A stretch of DNA of 64,000 nt from positions 620,001 to 684,000 of the forward strand of contig JAHBBC010000015.1 of NCBI GenBank assembly GCA_019915015.1. The letters run 5' to 3'. Below, one piece after another: positions 35,599-46,785 of the stretch. Under the pieces are notes generated by a model. The model was given only the letters and a program-made list of their open reading frames with translations. It was not told the DNA's origin and searched no databases. The position numbers and the translations under genes were made by a program. Position 1 is the first letter of the stretch. Every line of letters begins with the position of its first letter. This DNA comes from Auriscalpium vulgare (lineage: Eukaryota; Basidiomycota; Agaricomycetes; Russulales; Auriscalpiaceae).

Positions 35599-37638
35599 CT
35601 AGAACTTGAAACCTCCCGCGAGCCCCATGACATTGAGCGGGTCCACGAGATTCTTGATCACGCGCAGCCTTGGCAGATGCCCGCCATATATCTTCCTCAT
35701 CGGCGTGTTCGCAGGGACAATATTTGGGTACAGCGATGTGCCGGACAGGTCCTGGCCGAGCGACGTCGCGAGTGCCGCAAGCCGGTCCCCGCTCGCTTCG
35801 ACGATGCCAACAATGTCAGCGTCGTGCGTGGGGTCCGTCCACAACGCCCAGCTGTTGATCGACCCCTGGAAGACAGAGCGGTCTGCGGGCCACGCGGACT
35901 CCGCGCCGTGCTGCAGATAATTAGGCAGGTTCTGCCAGATCATGAACATGTTGAAGGACGTGGAAAGCGGGTCTGCAGCGTCGCCAACGACCTGTGAATA
36001 ATTTTAGATCATGACAGGTTGTGTAATGAGGGAAATGTACCTGGGCCTCGTGGGCGATGGCGTCCAGGAGGGTCTTCGGGAAGGCCGTGACTTCGGTATC
36101 TCCGAACATGAAGCTATGGTGATAGGTTCAGCGGGTGTATTTTGAAGCTATTGGTCCACTTACCGCGAGCCGGAGACGCTAGGCGACCCCACGAGGAGAA
36201 CATCGACGAAGTCCATGGTTGCGGGGGTACCCGTGGCACCAGGGATAGCAAGGATCTCGTCGAACAATCCCGCTGGTGGCGTGGGGGCGTCGTAGAAGAC
36301 GGTCAGCGCGACAGTCAGCTAATGCACACTTCAGTCAGAGTCTCAAAGACGATTTGAGAACTGAGGACGCACAGCGGAATATTGATAGCGGTATTGTACG
36401 ATGAGCGTGGCCTTGGGGTCGGTGCTGGTGGCGAAGAAGTTTTCGACGGCAGTATTCACAGCGTCGAGGGAAGAGGCAGGAGCGAGGAGCCCACCAGCCT
36501 GTCAGGAAGTCGATGAGGAGATGTGGCCTGAGTTTGAAGGAAGCGGCTTACCCAGATCTGAGTTTGAGGGAAAGTATTGAACGTGAACTTGGTGACGATA
36601 CCCTGTAGGAAAAGAATGAGCGATACGTCGACAGCCACCTTCTCTCAAACGTACGAAGTTGTTGAATCCGCCCTATACAACCAAATTCAGACTATAATCA
36701 AGGACGATCGGGGAAGAATCGAACCTTCAAAGCAAAGAAGAGCTCCGTATTCGCAGCAGTAACCGTCGTGACAGCGCCTCCCGGCCGTACCAGCTCAAAA
36801 GCAGTGACAGTGTCGATGGTCTCGCCGTACTGGTTCGAAAGATAGTTGACGCCTACGATACCCAAACTTAATCACTGCTGCATGTTCGAATGACTTGTCA
36901 TTGTCTTACCTCCTCCAAGTGTGAAACCTGCAACGCCAACGCCCGGGGCGCGCGCGCCAGCGACATTGCGGCCAAGGGGGTTGACGACGGCATAGACATC
37001 ATCCCACCTGCAGCCCGCGCCGACGTCCACCGTCGTGGTTGACGCGGAGTACGCGACCTGGTTGAAGCGCGTCATGGCGATCTGGACGCCGGTCGTCGAT
37101 GAGAACCCGACATTCGACGTGTGGCCTCCGCCCTTGACCTGAATAAAACGGGAATAAAGTTGAGTGCGCCAATCTTGCAGACTCACTCAATGCGGTGCTC
37201 ACAGCGAAGGGCGTTCTCGAGAGCCCGACGATATGGAGCTGGTGGGCTTGGCATGAGAAAGCGCACACTCAAGAAAGCAGGTACGACGGCTTACGATGGT
37301 CGAGACGTCGGCGGTAGTCCCAGGCTCGACCGAGCAGATCGAGTCCTGGCTGCTTGACGGCATGAAATGTTCATTATCGGCCACGTAGTTGGCGGAACCT
37401 TCAGCGCCAGCCCTGTCAGCCCAGCATCCTGGATTGAGAGGACGACGCGGATCAGACGCGCACCTGGGTAATAGACGTCCGACGCAGAGGAAATCGAGGC
37501 TGCGATCAAGTGGCACACTGCGAGAATGGACGCAGGGGTCGTGGTCCTGCTGTCCAAGCTCGAGCTATTGGACACTCCGTAGGCGGAGCTGGCGAGCAGC
37601 GCGGTGACGAGAGTGAGAAGGCGGGACCGCAGGAACAT
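35599..37638 (-). CDS. Secreted FAD-linked oxidase (PCMH-type, BBE)
   Basis: Extracellular flavoprotein oxidase of the berberine-bridge/glucooligosaccharide-oxidase superfamily. The start MFLRSRLLTLVTALLASSAY is a signal peptide. The FAD domain shows FAVKGGGHTSNVGFSSTTG, whose His (about 37105) is the expected covalent FAD site. It continues VDVGAGCRWDDVYAVVNPLG, GVGVAGFTLGGG and, after an intron, YLSNQYGETIDTVTAFELV. Later exons give FGIVTKFTFNTFPQTQIWAG and FMIWQNLPNYLQHGAESAWP. The BBE tail ends VIKNLVDPLNVMGLAGGFKF-stop. The second covalent cysteine of bicovalent enzymes (a Cys before the VG.GGH-like loop) is not present, so attachment is probably through the single His. Substrate is unknown; carbohydrate or an alcohol is a family-based guess. 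Confidence 0.9.
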
Positions 37639-39674
37639 GGCGAGCGATTCTACAGTTGAGAAACCAGGGTGCCAGGCTACGGCGCAAAGAAGCCCGTCCC
37701 TTTATGCGTTCTGATGCTTCTGACGTGAGCGTAAGGCCCTGCGACGCGCTGGCCCTGAGAGCCGAGAGAACGCACCTCCGTTGCTTGCGCATGAGTAATA
37801 AATTCGTCAAGTTTTGGTCCTCCTGTGGGGAGGAGGCTCGTCAGCATCAAGCGGGGCCTCGATGAATGCCGTAGAACGTGGCTCGCATGACAATCACGCC
37901 CAGGGCGCGACGTCGTCCGCCGTCAAGGCACAAATTGTGGGTTCGCTAAAAGCACTGCCGCTCGCTAATAATTGCAGTGGCGTCAGGAACGAAGCAACTT
38001 GCATATTTACCTGCGTTAACTGGACTGGACCCGCCTTCCAAGTCTGCTAAGGAGGCGTTGTAGACGTCAAATGAGCAGGACCAACCAGGAAAGGATCTCT
38101 AATCACGTCAACACGCTGACTGTACTAGCGCTCCCAGTTACGACAACGTGAATGTCTGACGAAATTGTCGCAAGATTTCGGCAGTTGGCAAAGGCGGCAC
38201 TGAGTCGGAGCCTGCGCAAGTACGAGGTCCGGAGTAGTAAGCATCAGCCGCGTGGATGAAGTAAAGCACCTGCTCACACCAGAGCCCAGTACTATATGAA
38301 GCGCATATTCGCAGATGAGAGCGGCGTACTTCAAAGTTCGTACTTGCTTGGGGCCAAGGTTTCTCGGCGCCCTAACCTTTTTCGACAACAAGTGCAAACA
38401 GTCCGATGTCACGTGAATCTTCTTCTGTACATACAGGCAAGTGCGCGGCAGTGTGCTCATCCTTTCTCTTCCTTAACACGCCAGAGCTCACACCAACCAA
38501 TGCCAGACCTTTGCATCGAATGCGCATTCAATGAGCCAGAGCAGGCAGCCCGCCCGCGCAGGCGGCGCACGCAAATCAGTACTGTGGTCGCAAACCACCG
38601 AATGAGGAATTATCTGGGAGGATACCATATCTCCCTCGCCAGGGGATCAGCGTGGGTAAGTAGCGTACACCATTTGAGTGGTCGATGCCAACTGACGGCC
38701 TTCCCGGCACCTACGGCTTTCTCCCGAAGCCTCAAGGGGCTGGAAGAGGCTGGAAGTCTCTGCCCTTCGGAACAACTTGTCTTCCGCGCAAGGTCGGCAA
38801 CGGAGACTAGCCCTTCTCTGCCCTGCTGGAACTCTCTATTGGAATATCCTCAGGGCTGTTTCGGCTATCTAGATTCCGCAGTGACGGGACTCGGGAGCCC
38901 TGATGGCCCGTTCGCGATGATCAATGGACCTCCAAGGGTCCACAAGCAGCTACAAGCAGCTGCCACTCTGGTCCCTTCCATGGAATTTATTTTCACCGAT
39001 GGTGCGTGTGGGACATGTACGGCCAGGGCGAATGTTTTAGCGTGGTGGCTAATAGCTCACTTGCAATTGCATCCGCTTTTTGGTGATACGTATATGGGGA
39101 CGGGTACCTTGCGGGACTGTAACTCTATGCGGAAAGCACGACAAGTTTGCGGCCGTCACGGTTTGTGTCTTGCCGATATGATGGCTCATTGTGTTGCCGA
39201 GACCAACACGGTGGTCCCTTACCTCAGCGGCCCACACTGGACAGGGAGCAGTACCGTTCGGTGAACAAGAGCAACACGATGTGTTCAGCCTGACTGTCTT
39301 GGCTTGCATCCTGCTCTCATCTTCTCCCTCCTCCCCATCCCAGCAGGTCGTCAAGCGACGTCTCGGCTTCTCTTCCATCACTTCCGTGGCGCCCGCAAGC
39401 GAGGTGTACATAAGTGGACCCCCATATCCGCCGTCCCGAGCAGGCTCTGCCTGCAAAGTAAATGATCTCCTTTGTCAACGGAACCAGCCGAAGATTCGCG
39501 TCGTTTACAATTCAATAGGGCGACACATCGGCTTGTAACGCCTTTTATGAGCCACGCGCCGCTCCTCGCACGGCGCCTGCCTCTCTCCCTCTGCTGACCA
39601 CACCACGCCATCATCATCCCTGTCCACCAGCAGCAGTACTTCCGAGTCGGGCTGCTCAGTAGGCGAACTTCATC
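37639..39674. other. 2 kb intergenic region with one orphan ORF
   Basis: Lies between the divergent FAD oxidase (-) and the DUF6534 gene (+). Apart from the long open frame listed separately (38296-39264) I see no recognisable element. Confidence 0.5.
38296..39264 (+). CDS. Orphan 322-codon open reading frame, doubtful
   Basis: An uninterrupted frame of 322 codons starting MKRIFADESGVLQSSYLLGA and ending HWTGSSTVR-stop, without introns. Its length is more than chance usually gives in this composition. However, third-position GC is visibly lower than in the flanking genes, no domain is recognised, and Cys, Arg and His are scattered without a pattern. It has no signal peptide and no clear membrane span. 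It may be a young or lineage-specific gene, a remnant, or chance. It sits about 410 bp upstream of the DUF6534 gene and could instead be part of that promoter. Confidence 0.25.
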   Translation: MKRIFADESGVLQSSYLLGAKVSRRPNLFRQQVQTVRCHVNLLLYIQASARQCAHPFSSLTRQSSHQPMPDLCIECAFNEPEQAARPRRRRTQISTVVANHRMRNYLGGYHISLARGSAWVSSVHHLSGRCQLTAFPAPTAFSRSLKGLEEAGSLCPSEQLVFRARSATETSPSLPCWNSLLEYPQGCFGYLDSAVTGLGSPDGPFAMINGPPRVHKQLQAAATLVPSMEFIFTDGACGTCTARANVLAWWLIAHLQLHPLFGDTYMGTGTLRDCNSMRKARQVCGRHGLCLADMMAHCVAETNTVVPYLSGPHWTGSSTVR

Positions 39675-41715
39675 ATGGCAGACGCTAGTGCCCCCCCGGA
39701 TGTCCGTGACACATTTGGCATGCTTGCGCTGGGCACAATTTTGGGCAGTCTGTAAGGCGATCCATACTGGGGATCGCTTGTCGCTAACATCCGTGCTCAT
39801 CGCTAGGTTCTATGGCATGACATTGCTTCAGGCAGGCATGTTCTTTGGAAAATCTGGCAACGAGCGCCTTTCTCTCACACTCCTTGTACGTCTGCTGTGT
39901 CTTTTTCGCGTAAATTATATTCACTTCAGCCGCTGTAGGTCATTGTGCTCTGGTAGGTTATGTTACGGTCATCTTTGAGAGATCATGCGTTGATGCGTCC
40001 CGGAAAAGTATCTTTGATACCATGTCATGGATACTGGAAGTGTATACCACCTGGCACTATTTCGTGGCCAACTACGCTAATCCTGCTGCGCTGGCCGAAC
40101 CTCTATGGTAAGTCTGTTTTTGCAGGATGTGTTTTCATACCTCATCGCTCTGTGACAGGGCGTTGAAGGTGAGATCTTCCAGATCGCTAGTTCGTACGTA
40201 CGGGACTGACGAAGATCACGGTTTTGGTCTAGCTGGAGCCCGCTTTCACAGTATGCATTCCATCTTGCGGAATATTTATAACACCGGCTGACAAAACTCA
40301 GTATACCATCGCCTTTATTGCACAAATGTAAGGCTAGCATGGTAGTTCGCGTACGAGTTGAACTCAATCCCATCGACAGGTTCTTCATCGAGAAGATCTG
40401 GCTTTGTGAGATTCCCGCCTGTCATTCAAAGAAATGGACTGACGCCTGTCCCAGTGTCGCAAAGTCTATTCGCAGGAATTGCACTGGTGCGGATGCCGTC
40501 GCGATTCTTGGAGCAAACCGCTAAGTCTTCCTTCTCACAGTCGACGATCTCGCTGGCGGCTTGGGGTGAGCGATCGAGCTTGCAGGCAACTTGGATACAC
40601 ACTGACACCTTCACCGCGCCATAGCGCTTGGCCTGAGTATGTTGTCCTTCCTGCATTCAATCTCTCCGCGTCTGACATTATCGTAGCCATTACAGGCCTC
40701 GTGTGAGTGCTGGCTTCCCCACACTACCGGATAGGATAGTCTCCTCACATCTTCGCAGTTTCTCCACCGACCTGCTTGTCAGCACAACGATCAATGTGAT
40801 TTGCCTCCTGCTTCGTTGTGGATACCCTTACTGAGAAGGCACACTTAGAATGTGAACATAGGCCAGAAGACCTTGTCGACGCTCGTCGAGGTTATGATCG
40901 CCATAGGCATGTCGTACCTCTTCCGAGTGCGCTTTACTGGGCAGAAAAGGTGTGTGAGCAGTCTGCACTTTTTGTTCGACGCTCAAACGCCGCTGCAGTA
41001 CGGACAGCATGCTATACCGCCTTACCATCTTCTCTGTCTCGCGAGGTGTCGTTCTAAGCGTGCTGCAGATTGTGTACACTGGCCTCGTAAGGCTCAAACC
41101 AGCTCTCGATGGGCAGCTTTCCTGACTGAGGTGTGTAGGTCTTCGGATACAATGACAAGCTCTACTGGGCCGTGACGCACTTCATCCTTGGAAAAAGTGC
41201 GTCATCCTCCTTCCTTCCTCTCTCCAATCTCTCACTGTGCGCTACCTGTCGACAGTCTGCACGAACTCCGTCCTAGCATCGTACGTCCGTCTACTCGCAT
41301 CATCTGCCCGCTGACTGACCCACCGGTGCAGACTGAACGTCCGCGAGATCATGCGTGACGGCGGCTCGTCCAACCACACACCCAACTCCATCGCGCTTCA
41401 TTCCACAGGGCCCTCACGCACAGCCATCGTCGCAGGGAGCGTGCGTAGCCTCCTGAGGATCTTGGGTGGGTGGCCTGCTGACACTGATACAGTCACCGGG
41501 CACGCGTATATTTTTCCGCCGTGTGAGCGATCCGAGCTTGGCTGCCACGAGCAAGGTGTACAGCACGCATCCAGGGGACGGAGAAGAGAATAACGCGGTG
41601 CGTGCTTCGTATGGGTGTGTTTGTGGGTGTGCTGATCGGCGTCTTGGGCCCACAGGATGCAGAGGCAGGCAGCGCGATCCACGGGGGCACCGAGTCGTAC
41701 AAGCATTTGGAATAG
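39675..41715 (+). CDS. DUF6534-type seven-span membrane protein
   Basis: Belongs to a large mushroom-specific family of predicted seven-helix membrane proteins of unknown function. Start MADASAPPDVRDTFGMLALG, splicing to LFYGMTLLQAGMFF. Family landmarks in order: WILEVYTTWHYFVANYANPA (about 40025-40085), YTIAFIAQMFFIEKIWL (about 40300-40410), ASDIIVAITGLVFSTDLLVS (about 40670-40780), a segment reading VFGYNDKLYWAVTHFILGK (about 41140-41200), and TNSVLASLNVREIMRDGG (about 41265-41360), the conserved end of the domain. At least eight short exons are needed. The 3' end is less certain: I chose the model in which a small intron near 41599-41655 leads to a TAG at 41713-41715; another frame stops at 41593. 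Confidence 0.75.
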
Positions 41716-42099
41716 CCATCGCGCGGTTTCCAAAAGGCCCATGAGGAGAGCACACACAGTGTCTCAGGCGTCGGTGGGGGCAGCCACCATGTACTTTTAC
41801 TACCGTTGCGCGCGCGATGCGAGCACGCTATTGCACATATGAGCGAGTCTCAGAGACCATCTTACCGGAAGACAATTGCGCGTTTACATGAGGCTGAGAC
41901 ACTGCTCCTCGCCACAAGGTGGTCGATCATCGATCAGGGCGCGCGTGCGGCCGCGGTCTCGGATGGCGGCACAGAGATCTGCATACTACGCAATGACCGC
42001 GGCGATAGTGGCATTACAGGCGGAATGAATTCCGTTACCAGTATAGGTACGTGGAGGTATGGAAGTGCCCAACAGGGCTGGTACACACGTGGAGCGCAC
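41716..42099. other. Convergent intergenic region
   Basis: Between the DUF6534 stop (+) and the monooxygenase stop (-). Contains a NotI-like GCGGCCGC run near 41946. No gene seen. Confidence 0.45.
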
Positions 42100-44201
42100 T
42101 TAGACCAGAACAAGGGAAAAATACCGGTGCACAGAGGCGACGTCTCGCACAAACGCGCCGGCCATCCCGTCTGGCCGGACTACGACGAATGTGACCTCCT
42201 CTGCGCCGACGCCATACCCCGCGTACGCTTGCCCTGCGGCGTCTGCGAGCCGCACTACGCCCTCAGGACAATGGGCAGGATGCACCTGTCCTTCCACCGT
42301 TGGTTGGACAAGCAAAATGCGCGCTACGCCCAGCTCGTCATACTTCGCCAGCGAGTGGATATCTTGCTGCTCTGGGACATGCCCGGCGAAGACAAGGACC
42401 GTGTGGCGGCTCGCGCCCGCCCACAGCTCGAAGAAGCGCTTCTCTTGCTGGCTAGCCACGTCCAGGACCCGCGCATCGGGCGCGCGGTCTCCAGCGCGCA
42501 GCCTGGTCCCCGCAATACCATATGGATTGCTCTCCCCCTCCTGGTCCCCCTCCTCGCCCTCACGCCCCTCTAGCACAATCGCGCTCCAACGGTAATTCAC
42601 ACCAAGCTGTTGCAGGTGCTTCGGGCGCCACATCGGGTCCTTCTCCCTCCCCTTCTCCTCGCCGCCGGCGCTGAGCGCGGACACCCACATTATGCGGTGC
42701 AGCGCGCTGGTGACGTTGAGCATCTCCGCGACAACGGGCGTGCGCTCGGCCGAGTACGAGTCGAGCAGGGCTGGAGGGGAGAGGCCACGCAGGACGAGCG
42801 CGAGCTTCCAGGAGAGGTTGAGCGCGTCGGTGACGCCTGTGTTGGTACCCTGCCCGCCGGCGGGGGAGTGGCAGTGCGCTGCGTCTGCAAAGAGAGAGTC
42901 AGGTCGGCAATAGAGCGAGCGGTGGATGCGAGAGGAGGGTGTACCTCCGACAAGGAAGACGCGCCCGACGGAGAATTTGTCGGCCATGCGGATGTTCGCT
43001 CTATCGTGTGCGATAAGTACAGCATCTACTTACAGACGGCTGCTGTCAGACGCACCTCCACTCTGATATCCAACTCGCATTGCGCAACTTGATGTCGGTT
43101 GATTGCGCAATTTCGTTGAACATCTCTTGGATGCCCGCCGTATTTGTGGGGAGGGTGGTGGGGAGCTCTGGTCCAAGGGATTGGATCTGGAAGACGGGTG
43201 CGGGTTCGATAGGCTTCAACAAGAAGCTGCAAGGGATGGTCAGCGGTTATCGGTACGCATGTGCCTTGCTCTGGCGTACACTTTGGAGTGGAATTGGCCG
43301 AAGCGGTGCCAGTGCTGGTCAGAGCGTTAATGTTATGATCTAGAAGGGGACGTGAGGACGGACTTCGCGATCTATGTCGGTGCATTCGACGTTCGCCGTG
43401 AACATCCTATCTGCTGCCTTTGACTCCCCAACGAAGGATACGCCTAGCATTTCGCGTATAGTGCCTTCAAAGCAGGTGAGAAAAGTAACTATTCGTGAGA
43501 CAGCCAAGCCTGCGTTACCTTTGGCGCCATCGGCCCCTACGACGTAGCTGAACTCCGCCGTTGTGTCGACGTCCATACCCTTCAGTTGCACTGCCACCTT
43601 GTCGTTATCCTGCTTCAGATCGACGAGCTCTACACCCATCTCGATCTTCGTGCCGAATCGTTCAAGGTGCTGACGTAGTACGCCCTCCAGCCCAGCCTGC
43701 GAGGTGCTGATTAACGTTGGCTAAGGGATTGCGAAATCAGCAAAATTGAGTGCATAGCTGCTTACACACGAACCAACTTACATGAGGCGTTCCGGGGCTC
43801 GCATCTGCTTCATCTGCCCATGCCACAGCCTCGGTGATCTCCTTTCCAACTGAGTGCACACCCATAAGGTTGGGCGGCGTCGATATGGCGCGCACATCGT
43901 CCAGCATTCCGAGTGACTCGAGGATTTCTTGCATGCGGGGCTTCTGGCAGGTGAGTTGAAGTGCACTTGCTGAGACGAGAATAGCATACTCGCCTGGATA
44001 GCGGTACCGCGAATGGCGCCGTGAGGTACTTCCCTGCGTTCGATGACTCGGACTGGGATGCCATTCTTGCGCAGAGTGAGAGCAGATACGAGGCCGGACG
44101 GGCCAGCTCCGACCTGCCGAAACGGAACAAGTTTCAGACACACAAAAAAGGAAAGCCGTCCAGAGAGTACGCACGATCAGTACTTGAGGATGCGCTGACA
44201 T
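42100..44201 (-). CDS. FAD-dependent aromatic hydroxylase (phenol 2-monooxygenase type)
   Basis: NAD(P)H- and FAD-dependent hydroxylase of the PheA/TfdB family, acting on phenolic or other aromatic rings. Start MSAHPQVLIV, then after an intron GAGPSGLVSALTLRKNGIPV, the Rossmann FAD motif. It continues PRMQEILESLGMLDDVRAI, STSQAGLEGVLRQHLERFG and FSYVVGADGAK, the family's DG-type motif. The second FAD motif GDAAHCHSPAGGQGTN (about 42880-42940) is intact, followed by TDALNLSWKLALVLRG and SYSAERTPVVAEML. The C-terminal part (about 42100-42560) is the thioredoxin-like domain of these enzymes, ending VASVHRYFSLVLV-stop. Substrate is unknown; a role in breakdown of lignin-derived aromatics would be a guess. 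It is divergent from the B-type cyclin gene. Confidence 0.9.
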
Positions 44202-44739
44202 CGAGTAGGGCGGATGGTGGTGTTGTCAATACAGACGGTTGGTATGGGAATTCGCAAGACCTCCGATAAGCAGCGCTAATGGGATCTATATCTGTGGGAT
44301 CCGGTAGCCGCTAAGAATTTGAGAACGCTGTGAAGCAGCCAACTTGAGGTAAAGCGGGCTGCAAGGTGCACTCGTTCTATCAGAAGCCTTGCGGCATGAT
44401 TATTTAACGAGCATCGTTGGCCGGGCGGCTAAGGTAGGCACCTGCACGAAGAGCAGAGTCTGTGCATTTGCGAGAATATCGGGACAAATGGATGGCTGCT
44501 GTGGCCGAGGCTGTGAGCTGGTGGCGAGAGAGTCGGAGGAGAGCTGGAAAGGGAGACAATGGAGAACAAGCCTCGATCACGTGGGCGGACGCGGGCGCGT
44601 TGATGTTTGGCGCTGTTTGCTGTGGTTGAACCCGAAGAGACCAAAACCGGACGGGCATAGGCGCTCACCTGCTCGCCAACGACATCGACCATCTCTCCCG
44701 CCTCTCCTCCCCGCCTCTTTCCTCTCTTCATTCTTTCAC
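44202..44739. other. Divergent promoter of monooxygenase and cyclin B
   Basis: A 538 bp region separating the two start codons, with a pyrimidine-rich tract (about 44690-44735) just before the cyclin ATG. No coding sequence recognised. Confidence 0.5.
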
Positions 44740-46785
44740 ATGGCTTCAAACATACCCGTGAGTCCTCTTTACCATCCGGTCTTGGTGCCCAGCCGAACAG
44801 TTTGCCTGTTCATCGCAGACGAGGCGTGTAACACGAACGACGCGCACCAACGTCCTCAAGGACGAAAACGCACTTGCGCGCCCCCGCATCGCTACACGCA
44901 CCAAACCCCCATCCGCCTCCAATGCCACTGCAAACACTGCAGGCCCCGCTCGCGCATCCGCGGCGACCGCCTCAACACGTGCCAAAGCCGTCAACAAGGA
45001 CTCGGCAGCTGAGCAGGACCCCGCTGCGCAAGGCAAGCGCAAACGCTCCGCATTCGGTGAGGTGGTCGTCAACAAGCCCAAAGCGGGCGCCGCTGTAGCC
45101 AAGGGCAAGGTAAAGGACGAGGCGTCAGCCGCTGTACCCCACCATGCGCCCTCCAAGTTCGCCGGCGTCGTCATAAAGTCGAAGACCACGACTACTACGA
45201 CTACGACCACCGCTGCGCCGGCCTCGAGGCAAGTCCTGCGCACCGTTGTGGCGCCCCCTGGGCTTCTGTCCAAGCGCGTAACTCGCTCCTCGGGCGCTGC
45301 TGAGCACGTCCATGATGGGCCTAAACCGAGGCCAGAGTCACCTACTGTTCATGAGCCTATGGCCATCGACCCGCCCAACCTTCCTGCGCCTCCTCGTCGG
45401 CTGCCGCACACTCGAAAGAGTGCCACTATACCATCGAGGCGTACGTCGGGCCACTCGATCAAGCATGAGCCCGAGGCGGACGAAGATCTGGATATTGAAC
45501 CAGTGCACAAGAAGCGGCGAACGTCCTCCGAAGCTCCTGAAGAATTCGATGAGGAGGCACAGGAGGAAGTGCAGGTGGAGGACCACGTCAACGGTGCCAC
45601 CGCAGAGCTGGAGCGACACATGGCGGAGATTTCGTACGAGGCGGAGGCTGATCCGGACGGGGATGGCTGGGTGGACCTGGATGCGGAGGACGCGGACGAC
45701 CCGCTCATGGTCAGCGAATACGTGCTGGAGATCTTCGAGTACATGAAGGTCGTCGAGGTGCGCCGCAGTCTTTTGACCATGTGTTGCGTCGGCTGACACC
45801 CTACTTCAGCAAACCACTCTTCCGAATCCCAATTACATGGAGAATCAGAAAGACCTGGCGTGGAAGATGCGTGGTATTCTCACCGACTGGCTCGTCCAGG
45901 TGCACATGCGCTTCAGGCTCCTCCCCGAGACGCTATTCCTCTGCGTGAACATCATTGACCGCTTCCTGTCGGCTCGTGTCGTTTCCCTCGCCAAGCTGCA
46001 GCTCGTCGGCATCACGTGCATGTTCCTTGCCGCTAAGGTGGAGGAGATTGTGGCGCCGTCGTCGCAAAACTTCCTGTACTGCGCGGACTCGTCGTACAAC
46101 GAGGCGGAGATCCTGCAGGCGGAGAAGTACATTCTCAAGACGCTGGACTGGAACATGGGCTACCCCAACCCGATCCACTTCCTCCGCCGTGTGAGCAAGG
46201 CGGACGACTACAACGTGCAGGTGCGCACGGTGGCGAAGTACTTGATGGAGATACAGTGCGTGGAGTGGCGTCTGATCGCGGCGCCGCCGTCCCTACTGGC
46301 GGCAGCGGCCATCTGGCTGGCAAGGCTGATCCTTGGTTATGAGAACTGGGTTAGTTCTGTCGCCTTTCCTCCGTGTCGCCTTTCCTCCGTGACCTGTAAC
46401 TGATCGCATGCTCAGAGCCCGAACTTGGCGCATTATTCGTCGTATGCTGAGAGTGCGCTGGTGCCCACGGCAAATCTGATGTTGAACTACGTGCTGAAGC
46501 CCATCCGCCACCCCTCCTTCTACAAGAAGTACGCGGCGAAGAAGTACTATAAGGTACGCCGTCTCCACGCTTTGTTTCTCGGGATGTTTTTGCTGATCTG
46601 CCGCCTAGACAAGCTCGTTCGTTCGCGAGTGGGCCTTGGAGCGTTGGCAAGAAAACGTCCCCGTGAACCTGGTGGACGAGCTTCCTTCCCTGAAGGCACT
46701 CATTCGCGCGGCACGCACTCGGGCGGTCGAAGCAGGCTTGGATCCCTACGCAGCGGAGCCGAACACACTTCATGCGCTCTCATAA
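44740..46785 (+). CDS. G2/mitotic B-type cyclin
   Basis: Regulatory partner of Cdk1 for mitotic entry. A six-codon first exon (MASNIP) splices at 44757 to TRRVTRTTRTNVLKDEN. A long basic, Ala/Lys/Pro-rich N-terminus contains RKRSAFGEVVVNKPK, a destruction-box-like element with Phe in place of Leu, and a run of nine Thr from a trinucleotide tract near 45186-45215. The cyclin box is complete: VSEYVLEIFEYMKVVE, then QKDLAWKMRGILTDWLVQVH (the B-cyclin MR-LVDWL-type motif), ETLFLCVNIIDRFLSARVVS, KLQLVGITCMFLAAKVEEI, NEAEILQAEKYILKTLDWNM and NPIHFLRRVSKADDY. The C-terminal fold follows (YKTSSFVREWALERW), ending NTLHALS-stop at 46785. Family assignment is secure. Confidence 0.93.
45186..45215. repeat. 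ACG/ACT trinucleotide tract in cyclin N-terminus
   Basis: Ten near-perfect ACN triplets giving a polythreonine run in the cyclin reading frame; likely length-variable between strains. Confidence 0.6.

Noticed and set aside
36700..36735. tRNA-like T-loop GGTTCGATTC on the minus strand
   Set aside because: It lies at an exon-intron border of the FAD oxidase, and no acceptor or anticodon arm can be paired around it.
41806..42573. 255-codon plus-strand frame
   Set aside because: It is antisense to the C-terminal domain of the aromatic hydroxylase, whose minus-strand frame has clear family motifs and matching codon use.
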